This document shows, one piece after another, positions 33,084-39,803 of a stretch of DNA of 64,000 nt. The position numbers and the translations under genes are program-made. This DNA is from an uncultured Oscillospiraceae bacterium. Lineage in GTDB: Bacteria > Bacillota > Clostridia > Oscillospirales > Oscillospiraceae. The stretch covers positions 1 to 64,000 of the forward strand of contig CATNCS010000001.1 of assembly GCA_950097245.1 (NCBI GenBank), written 5' to 3'. Numbering within the stretch: the stretch's first letter is position 1; the number at the start of each line of letters is the position of its first letter. The notes beneath the pieces were generated by a model. It saw only the letters and a list, made by a program, of their open reading frames with translations, was not told where the DNA came from and ran no database searches.

Positions 33084-35459
33084 TCAGTCCGCTGTGATGA
33101 CGCGGACCTCCTTGCCCACGGGGTCGAGGTAGATGGAGAAGGTGTCGGAGTAGGTACGGATGGCGGCCAGGCGGGAGGCTCCGGTGCCGCCGGTCAGCCA
33201 GTTCTCCTTGGCCACCTTGTTGTTGGCCCGGTCGTAGTAGCACTCCACGTTGTCCGCAATCCTGTAGGCCTGGCCCTGGACTCTCACATAGGGCACGCCC
33301 TGGCTGTCGAAGAAGTCGCCGGCCTTCACGCTGTGGATCTCCACCAGCTGGACCACGCTCTTGATGATATACTTGCCGGCCCGGTCCTTGCCGGTGACGA
33401 CGCCCACCATGTCGCCGCTGCGGCCCTTGTAGGTGGTGGCGGGGGTAAAGTCGATATCATCCGACATCGTGCCATTTCTCAGATGCCAGACATATTTCTC
33501 CGAAGTGGTGCTGCCATACAGACCTTCAGTAGTTACTTCCTCATAGCCGCCCACCATCATGCCGTAGATATAGGCGGTGCCGGTGACGTCGTTGAGGATG
33601 ATGTAGTCCACAACGCCGGCGCTGTTGGCGTGGTAGGAGGTGATCTTCTCCGCGGAGATGGTGGCCATGTTCAGGGACCCCCGGTCCACGGGCTGCATGG
33701 CGCCCCCCTTCACCTGCTCGTAGATGCGCACCGAGGAGGAGACGGTGAGGGTGCCCAGCTTCAGGCCGGTGACGTTGAAGTCGCCGTTAGGCCGGTTGGT
33801 GGGCAGCTTGCTGACGGAGAAGCCGTCCCGGGTGGCGGAGACAATCACCGGCTCGCTGGCTGTCACGCTGTTGATGTTGCTCACCTTGCCGGACAGCTCC
33901 ATGGTGCCGCCGCCGGGCAGGAAGATGGTCACCCCGCCCTCGCTGGCGGTGCCGATGGCGGTGGACCGGGTCTGGGCAGTGGGTTCTACTATGCCGCCCA
34001 CCTTGCCGTCGGCGGTGAGGAGGAGGGAGACGCTGTCGCCGGGCTTGATGTCGCCGATGGTGTCCCAGGCGCTCTCCAGCACCTCCACCTCCTTGTCCGC
34101 CAGCTTGATGCTGGTGGGGGCCTTGGGGTTGGGGACGGGGTCGGTGTAGACGGCGGTCATCCGCAGGTCAGACACCACCAGCGTGTTGCTGATGGGGTCG
34201 TAGGTGACCACGTCGTAGGGCTTGATCTGAGACAGGGAGATGGGCTGCCGGTCCTTCATGATGCTGAAGTTGGTCACCCCGCCGGTGAGGTGGTGGAAGG
34301 TGGCGGCGGTGGCGTGGTTGAGCACCACCACGGCGTCGGAGTCGGCGGTGGTGGCCCCGCTGGTGGAGTAGATGGCCACAATCTTGCCCTTCTCGGTGTA
34401 CATGGTGATCTGGGTGCCCGAGGTGAGGGAGGTGTAGGCGGTGGCGTAGTCCTTGCCCTCCCCGGAGCCCGAGGTGAACACCCGGGTATTGCCTGAGATG
34501 GTGTACTGCCTGCCGCCGTTGGCCTTCACAAAGCCGGGCTGGGCGTCGCCGTTGAGGACGATGGTGGTGGGGGTGCTGTCATCGGGGACAAAGGCCACAA
34601 CCTCCTCCCGGTCGTTGAGCACCAGGTAGCCCCGCCTGCCCTGGAGGGCGGCCACATTGCCGTCGCCGTGGGCGGGGAGGTAGGACTCGGAGTTTTTGTC
34701 GTTGCTGGTGGTGCGGATGGCCCCGACGGTGCTGCCGTCGTCCGTCTCCACATTGACGGAGAGGATGATGGTCTTGTCCGTCTCATTGACCACCTTGCCC
34801 AGGGACTTGTAGTAGGGGTCCCCCTTGTTGGTCTTGCAGCTCAGGGCGTTGACAAAGAGCTGGGCGGCCTGGGCCCGGGTAATGGCGTCGCCGGGGCGCA
34901 GGTCCAGCCCCTCAGACAGGCCGATGGACTCGGCCAGGTCCATGTAGCCCTGGGGCCACACGGCCCCCGCCTCCTTGCCGGTGTAGCCCAGGGCCCGGAG
35001 GAGGATGGTGACCGCCTCCGCCATGGAGACGTTGTCGTCCGGGAGGAAGCGGCCGTCCCCCACGCCGGAGATCAGGGGGATGGCGCGGCTGTTCTCCCCC
35101 TCCCCCTCGGCCACCGTGATGCTGGCCGCCAGGTTCACATAGCTGCGGGCCCAGTGGCTGCTCTTCACGTCGGAGAAGATGGTGCGGGTGGCATACCGGG
35201 GGGCCTCCTCCGCCTTCTGGAGGAAGGTGACCGCCATGGTGCAGAACTGGGCCCGGGTCAGGGTATCCCGGGGGTTGAACATGTTGCCCCCCGTGCCGCT
35301 GACTACCCCCATCAGCCGCAGGATGTCGGCGTTGACGGCGGTGGTGGCGTCAGATACGTCGGTGAAGGACCCCGGCGCCGCCGCCGCCGGGACCAGCGCC
35401 AGGGACAGGGCCAGCGCCGCCGTGAGGAGGGCCGCCGACAGACGTTTGAATACTCTCAT
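33084..35459 (-). CDS. Secreted SLH-domain surface protein
   Basis: A 791-residue protein. A signal peptide with an AAAA cleavage region (about residue 28) is followed by three SLH repeats (about 30-205). These are FTDVSDATTAVNADILRLMG, the FSDVKSSHWARSYVNLAA block and YMDLAESIGLSEG with AITRAQAAQLF. The rest, about 580 residues, is beta-rich and of unknown function. N-terminal SLH repeats would hold the protein on pyruvylated wall polysaccharide, with the remainder exposed, as for an S-layer or surface-stalk protein. The ATG at 35459 follows TAGGAG. Confidence 0.85.
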   Translation of the reverse strand: MRVFKRLSAALLTAALALSLALVPAAAAPGSFTDVSDATTAVNADILRLMGVVSGTGGNMFNPRDTLTRAQFCTMAVTFLQKAEEAPRYATRTIFSDVKSSHWARSYVNLAASITVAEGEGENSRAIPLISGVGDGRFLPDDNVSMAEAVTILLRALGYTGKEAGAVWPQGYMDLAESIGLSEGLDLRPGDAITRAQAAQLFVNALSCKTNKGDPYYKSLGKVVNETDKTIILSVNVETDDGSTVGAIRTTSNDKNSESYLPAHGDGNVAALQGRRGYLVLNDREEVVAFVPDDSTPTTIVLNGDAQPGFVKANGGRQYTISGNTRVFTSGSGEGKDYATAYTSLTSGTQITMYTEKGKIVAIYSTSGATTADSDAVVVLNHATAATFHHLTGGVTNFSIMKDRQPISLSQIKPYDVVTYDPISNTLVVSDLRMTAVYTDPVPNPKAPTSIKLADKEVEVLESAWDTIGDIKPGDSVSLLLTADGKVGGIVEPTAQTRSTAIGTASEGGVTIFLPGGGTMELSGKVSNINSVTASEPVIVSATRDGFSVSKLPTNRPNGDFNVTGLKLGTLTVSSSVRIYEQVKGGAMQPVDRGSLNMATISAEKITSYHANSAGVVDYIILNDVTGTAYIYGMMVGGYEEVTTEGLYGSTTSEKYVWHLRNGTMSDDIDFTPATTYKGRSGDMVGVVTGKDRAGKYIIKSVVQLVEIHSVKAGDFFDSQGVPYVRVQGQAYRIADNVECYYDRANNKVAKENWLTGGTGASRLAAIRTYSDTFSIYLDPVGKEVRVITAD

Positions 35460-35484
35460 TTCGTTCACGCTCCTAACTTGCGTC

Positions 35485-35553
35485 GTAGGGGCGGATAATA
35501 TCCGCCCGTCGTTATCGCGCCGCATTGTGCGGGCGGATGATATCCGCCCCTAC
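35485..35553. repeat. GTAGGGGC palindromic repeat, copy 7
   Basis: The arms are GTAGGGGCGGATAATATCCG and GGGCGGATGATATCCGCCCC with TAC. It fills the gap between the efflux permease gene and the SLH gene. Confidence 0.85.
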
Positions 35554-35563
35554 ACACGCGTTC

Positions 35564-36832
35564 CTAATCCGCCCGCAGGGCCACCACCGGCTGGAGGCCG
35601 GAGGCCTTGATGGCGGGGTACATGCCAAAGATGATGCCCAGCACCACCGAGAACAGGAATGCCCCCACGGCGATAAAGGGCTCGGGCATGAGGATGATGC
35701 CCTCGAAGACGTCGGCCATCAGCTTGCCGGCGATCATGGTGCCCACGTAGCCGATGCCGATGCCGATGAGCCCGCCGATGGAGCAGATCACCGCCGACTC
35801 AATCAGAAACTGGGTGATAATGCTGGACCGCTCCGCGCCGATGGCCTTGCGGATGCCGATCTCCCGGGTGCGCTCGGTGACGGTGACCAGCATGATGTTC
35901 ATAATGCCGATGCCGCCCACCAGCAGGGAGATGCCCGCGATGGCCCCCATCACCAGGGACTGCATCATGCTGGCCTTCTGCTGGTTCTCCGCCGCGCTGT
36001 TGTCGCTGCCCAGGTCGTAGCTGCCGTTCATCCGGTTGCCGTCGGCGTCCTTGGGGAACATGCCGTTGAGGTAGGCGGTGAGCAGGGTCATGGCCTTGAC
36101 GGTGGACTGGGCGTCCCGGGCTTTGATGACATACTCGTTCATGTCGTAGTTGTTGTTCATGGTGCGGTTGAAGGTGTGGGGGATGACGATGATGTTGTCC
36201 ATCTGGGGCTGCCAGTCCAGGTCCATGGGCTGATACCAGCCCACCACCTGGAAGGGGTCTCCGTTGAGGGTGATGGTCTCCCCCACCGGGTCGGTAAAGC
36301 CGAAGAGCTGCTCCTTGGCCCCCGCCCCCAGCATACACACCGGCAGGGTCTTCTCCACCTCCAGGTAGGACATCTCCCGGCCGCTGGCCAGCTTGTAGTT
36401 GTTGCACACCCCATACTGCTCCGAGCCCAGCTTCACGTGGAGCATGGTCATCCAGGGGTCCTGTCCTGTGCTCCAGTCGTAGTTGTCCCAGTCGTTGGTC
36501 TTGATGGTCTTGGCCCCGTACTGGATGGTCACGGAGTCGTTGATCTCCGCGTTGGGGGTGATTCCGCTGATGTAGGTATTGAGGGACAGGCAGTAGTCCA
36601 TCACCCGCTGGACGCTCTCGCCGCCGTCCCAGGCCCAGATATAGAGGTTGATCTTGTTTTCGCCCATCTTCTCAAACATTTCCATGCTTTTTTTAGCCTG
36701 GCCCTGCATGACAGACACCATGATGACCACCGACGCCACGCCGATGATGATGCCCAGCATGGTGAGGAAGGACCGGGTCTTCTTCATCGCGATGGACTTG
36801 AAGGCCATTTTAAAGGCCTGCCAGAGATTCAT
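35564..36832 (-). CDS. MacB-like ABC transporter permease (FtsX family)
   Basis: A 422-residue permease with one N-terminal helix (LTMLGIIIGVASVVIMVSVM), a large outer domain and three C-terminal helices containing GGIGIMNIMLVTVTERTREI and GIRKAIGA. This is the MacB/LolCDE plan, used for export of peptides, antibiotics or lipoproteins and driven by the ATPase encoded upstream. The ATG at 36832 overlaps the ATPase stop by four bases and is preferred to a TTG two codons earlier. Confidence 0.88.
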   Translation of the reverse strand: MNLWQAFKMAFKSIAMKKTRSFLTMLGIIIGVASVVIMVSVMQGQAKKSMEMFEKMGENKINLYIWAWDGGESVQRVMDYCLSLNTYISGITPNAEINDSVTIQYGAKTIKTNDWDNYDWSTGQDPWMTMLHVKLGSEQYGVCNNYKLASGREMSYLEVEKTLPVCMLGAGAKEQLFGFTDPVGETITLNGDPFQVVGWYQPMDLDWQPQMDNIIVIPHTFNRTMNNNYDMNEYVIKARDAQSTVKAMTLLTAYLNGMFPKDADGNRMNGSYDLGSDNSAAENQQKASMMQSLVMGAIAGISLLVGGIGIMNIMLVTVTERTREIGIRKAIGAERSSIITQFLIESAVICSIGGLIGIGIGYVGTMIAGKLMADVFEGIILMPEPFIAVGAFLFSVVLGIIFGMYPAIKASGLQPVVALRAD

Positions 36833-37524
36833 TCCCAATCCACCTCCTGCTGCCTGTCAGAGACGATCCTGCCGTCGGACAGCCGCACCACCCGCTTGGC
36901 GGTGGCGGCGATTCCGTCGTCGTGGGTGATGAGGAGGACCGTGGTCCCTCCCCGGTACAGGTCCCGGAGAATCTCCAGCACGTGCTTGCCCGTCTTGGAG
37001 TCCAGGGCGCCGGTGGGCTCGTCGGCCATGATGATGGGGGGGCTGGTGGCGATGGCCCGGGCGATGGCTACCCGCTGCTGCTGGCCGCCCGACATCTCCG
37101 AGGGCCGGTGGTGGGCCCGGTCGTCCATGCCCACCTTGGCCAGGGCGGCCATGGCCATGTCCTCCCGGTCGAAGACGGACACCCCCCGGTAGATCAGGGG
37201 CAGGGTCACATTCTCCAGGGCGTCCAGCTCCTGGATCAGGTTGTAGCCCTGAAAGATGAAGCCGATCTCCCGGTTGCGGATGCGGGCCAGCTGCTTGTCG
37301 TTGAGGGAGTTGATGTCGTTGCCGTCCAGCCGGTACTCCCCGTAGGTGGGGATGTCCAGACAGCCCAGCACGTTCATCATGGTGGACTTGCCCGAGCCCG
37401 ACTGGCCCACAATGGCCACGAACTCCCCCTTGTCGATCTGGAGGGAGACCCCGTCCAGGGCCCGTACCTCGCTCTCCCTGCCCTCGTTGTATATCTTATA
37501 GAGGTTACGAATGTCGATCAGCAT
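36829..37524 (-). CDS. MacB-like ABC transporter ATP-binding protein
   Basis: A 231-residue ABC ATPase of the lipoprotein/antimicrobial-peptide exporter group. It shows Walker A GQSGSGKST, the signature MSGGQQQR, Walker B IIMADEPTGALDSKTG and the switch histidine in LLITHD. It works with the FtsX-like permease and the HlyD-type adaptor of the same operon, which lies 12 bases upstream. Confidence 0.92.
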   Translation of the reverse strand: MLIDIRNLYKIYNEGRESEVRALDGVSLQIDKGEFVAIVGQSGSGKSTMMNVLGCLDIPTYGEYRLDGNDINSLNDKQLARIRNREIGFIFQGYNLIQELDALENVTLPLIYRGVSVFDREDMAMAALAKVGMDDRAHHRPSEMSGGQQQRVAIARAIATSPPIIMADEPTGALDSKTGKHVLEILRDLYRGGTTVLLITHDDGIAATAKRVVRLSDGRIVSDRQQEVDWE

Positions 37525-37536
37525 GATGTCACCTCA

Positions 37537-39264
37537 TCAGCCCCAACCGCTGCTGGAATCGGTAACTGTGTAGTTGATGAACACCATGTCCCCCGCCTCC
37601 ACACCGGAGATGATCTCCACGTTCTGGGTGTCGGCGATGCCAGTCTCCACCACCACGGGGTAGTAGCCCTCCTCCTGGGTGGGATAGGTCCGGGCCTGGC
37701 CCGGCTGAAGCTCCGGGTATATCAGCTCAGGCACCTCCTCGGGCTTCTCCTCCCGCTGGACAAAGACCACAGCGCACCGGTTCTCCTCCTTGTCGCTGAA
37801 ATACTGCACGCAGGAGGTGGGCACCATCACGCACTCCTCCGACTCGCTGGTGACAAAGGAGTACTGCAGGCCCATGCCCTCCATCAGGGTGCCGGCGTAG
37901 TTGTCCACCGTCAGGGTGACGGGGTAGTTGGTTCCGCTGCCGGAGCCGCCCATCATCCCATTGCCGCCCTGGCTGCCGGACATGTCGATGGAGGTGACCA
38001 GGCCCTGGAAGACGTTGTCGCTGTAGTCCTTCAGCTCCACGTAGCTGCCCGGCTTGATAAAGGAGATATTCCGGTCGTCCACGTTGATGGTGACCAGCAT
38101 GGTCACGTTGTTGGAGATCATAATGACCGTGTCGCCGCTCTTGACCTCCTGGCCCTCCACCAGGCTGCAGGAGGTGACGGTGCCGTCGATGGCGGCCACT
38201 GCGTTAAAGTCGGCCATGGCCTCCATGGCCTCGTCCAGCTTCTTCTGCTGCTCCTGGATCTTCTCGTCAATGGTGGACGACCCTAAGTACAGCAGCTCCT
38301 CCCCCTCGAAGACATTGGCGTAGTTGAGCAGGTTGCCCTGCCCCACCACCGGGCCGGAGGCCTTGGCCAGCACGTCCCGGGTCTCGTAGAACTCGGTCCG
38401 GCCGTTCTCATAGGGGTAGATCTCTGAGCCGTCGGAGGCGGTGAGGACGGCGGAGGCGTCCATCCCGGCGGTGAGGGTACCCGGGTTATCGAAGACAATC
38501 TCCGCCTCGAAGTGGACCGCCCCCTCGGGAGAGATGAAGCTGACCTTGTTTACCTTCTCCACCCGGCCGGTGAAGGTCTTCATCACCGCGGGGACCGATA
38601 CGTCCACGCTCTGGCCCGCCCAGATATCTCCCTCGTAGGCGTAGCTGAAGTAGAGGGACAGCTTCAGCTTTTTGTCGTTGACCAGGGTGGCAATCTTGGT
38701 GCCCTCGCTCACCTGCTGGTCGATCTGGAACTCCTGTACATCGGTCAGCTTGCCGGCAAAGGGGGCCCGGACGGTGAGGTTATTGGCCTCCTCCAGCAGT
38801 CTGTCCATCTCCTCCTGAGCCTCGGACAGCTGCTTTTCCGCCGCCTCGCTGTAGATGGTGTACAGCGGGTCGCCGGCCATAACGGTCTGCCCGCCGGTCA
38901 CGAAGACCTCCTGCACCACGCCGCTCTGGGTCAGGGTGATGGCGGCGGACTCCTTGGCCCGGGCGCTGCCCCGGCCGGACACCTTGCTCTGAATGGTGCC
39001 GATCTCTGCGGGCTGGGCATAGATCTCCCCCATCTCGGTGTCGTCGGCGGTGAGGAAGCGGTACAGGGCAAAGCCCCCGCCTCCAAAGATCACCACGGCC
39101 ACCCCAAGGGCAATCAGCCGCTTGATCATCTTCTGCCGGCCCTTTCCCGCCGGCTTTTTGGCCGGGGGCCTGGGGGGGGCGGAAGCTGTCTCCGGGGCGG
39201 CTGCCGGGCTCTCCGCCGTCTCCTGGGCGGGGGCGGCGGTCTGAATATCCTTCACTTCTGGCAT
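37537..39264 (-). CDS. HlyD/MacA-type efflux adaptor
   Basis: A 575-residue membrane fusion protein. A Pro/Ala-rich cytoplasmic leader precedes one helix (about residues 48-68), followed by barrel-sandwich halves around a coiled-coil hairpin with KQLSEAQEEMDRLLEEANNL in one arm. The second lipoyl half appears near AAIDGTVTSC. In Gram-positive bacteria such adaptors assist MacB-like pumps. It is the first gene of the operon and carries a promoter with response-regulator-type repeats. Confidence 0.87.
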   Translation of the reverse strand: MPEVKDIQTAAPAQETAESPAAAPETASAPPRPPAKKPAGKGRQKMIKRLIALGVAVVIFGGGGFALYRFLTADDTEMGEIYAQPAEIGTIQSKVSGRGSARAKESAAITLTQSGVVQEVFVTGGQTVMAGDPLYTIYSEAAEKQLSEAQEEMDRLLEEANNLTVRAPFAGKLTDVQEFQIDQQVSEGTKIATLVNDKKLKLSLYFSYAYEGDIWAGQSVDVSVPAVMKTFTGRVEKVNKVSFISPEGAVHFEAEIVFDNPGTLTAGMDASAVLTASDGSEIYPYENGRTEFYETRDVLAKASGPVVGQGNLLNYANVFEGEELLYLGSSTIDEKIQEQQKKLDEAMEAMADFNAVAAIDGTVTSCSLVEGQEVKSGDTVIMISNNVTMLVTINVDDRNISFIKPGSYVELKDYSDNVFQGLVTSIDMSGSQGGNGMMGGSGSGTNYPVTLTVDNYAGTLMEGMGLQYSFVTSESEECVMVPTSCVQYFSDKEENRCAVVFVQREEKPEEVPELIYPELQPGQARTYPTQEEGYYPVVVETGIADTQNVEIISGVEAGDMVFINYTVTDSSSGWG

Positions 39265-39336
39265 AGCGGCATTCCTCCTATTTCAAACAGTCCGTCCGCC
39301 TGAGCGCGGACGGGTCCGGCTTGTACACGCTTCTCC

Positions 39337-39382
39337 ATTATATGCCCGTTGTCCGGGGGTATCAATTACAAGTTGGTTACAA
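39337..39382 (-). promoter_or_regulatory. Promoter with paired TTGTAA repeats upstream of the efflux operon
   Basis: On the minus strand TTGATA (39360-39365) and TATAAT (39337-39342) are 17 bases apart. Directly upstream, TTGTAAC (39376-39382) and TTGTAAT (39365-39371) repeat at an 11-base interval, the spacing typical of OmpR/PhoB-type response regulators. Induction by a two-component system is plausible; none is encoded in the window. The remainder of the 39.27-39.49 kb gap shows nothing further. Confidence 0.6.
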
Positions 39383-39496
39383 ATTAAGTTAAGATTTCTT
39401 TAAGAACGGTCCCCCGGATTGATCTCTTCTTTATATAGACGCAGAAGACAAAAAAAAGTTCCCGACCGCTGAAAATTTTCCAGCTTTTATCCAACC

Positions 39497-39525
39497 TTGT
39501 TCCCTGTGTCGAAATCTGGTATAAT
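39497..39525 (+). promoter_or_regulatory. Promoter of Fst-like toxin A
   Basis: TTGTTC (39497-39502) and TATAAT (39520-39525) are 17 bases apart. The leader begins GGCTGTGCTG and contains ACCGGC, matching the leaders of toxins B and C. Confidence 0.75.
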
Positions 39526-39560
39526 GGCTGTGCTGCCCCCAACGATACCGGCACAAAAGG

Positions 39561-39602
39561 GGGTGTACATATGGACGTCCTTTTAAGCTTTCTAGTGTCT
39601 GT
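39561..39602 (+). repeat. Direct repeat 1 of toxin locus A
   Basis: It covers the translation start of toxin A. Its partner is at 39725-39764, with about 34 of 38 aligned bases identical and three short gaps. Confidence 0.7.
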
Positions 39603-39666
39603 CGCAGCAGGTATTGCGTGCCACTATATCTGCAAGTGGCTTGACAGACACCACAAGGGACGGTAA
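39571..39666 (+). CDS. Fst-like small hydrophobic toxin A (31 aa)
   Basis: A 31-residue peptide: a hydrophobic helix with VSVAAG at its centre and a charged tail beginning CKWLDRH. Length, single membrane helix and a WL-[DS]-R type tail resemble Fst of pAD1 and PepA1 of Staphylococcus aureus, which damage the membrane. The usual in-helix proline is absent. The ATG follows AAAAGGGGG. Two paralogues at 58.8 and 59.1 kb share positions 9-11 (VSV) and 22-27 (KWLDRH). A convergent antisense RNA is inferred. The toxin assignment rests on locus architecture and family resemblance. Confidence 0.7.
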   Translation: MDVLLSFLVSVAAGIACHYICKWLDRHHKGR

Positions 39667-39680
39667 GCCCGCCTCAGCAA

Positions 39681-39722
39681 AACGGAACCCCCGAAGAGGT
39701 GCCACTCTTCGGGGGTTCCGTT
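39681..39722. terminator. Bidirectional terminator of toxin locus A
   Basis: AACGGAACCCCCGAAGAG pairs perfectly with CTCTTCGGGGGTTCCGTT around six bases. It has A-rich and T-rich flanks that suit both directions. Confidence 0.85.
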
Positions 39723-39760
39723 TTGGGTATACATAGCGGACTCCTTTTGCTTCCTAGCGT
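39681..39760 (-). ncRNA. Inferred antisense antitoxin RNA of locus A
   Basis: On the minus strand TTGCAT (39789-39794) and TATAAT (39766-39771) are 17 bases apart, so transcription should begin near 39759 and end at the shared terminator. The first 35 bases are complementary to direct repeat 2 and hence nearly complementary to the toxin start region, as in the RNAII of par. Confidence 0.6.
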
Positions 39761-39764
39761 CTTT
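39725..39764 (+). repeat. Direct repeat 2 of toxin locus A
   Basis: A diverged copy of the toxin A start region (begins GGGTATACATAGCGGAC). It overlaps the 5' end of the inferred antisense RNA. Confidence 0.7.
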
Positions 39765-39803
39765 GATTATATCACGCCGGACAAATGGATGCAAGGGCCA
39801 ATT

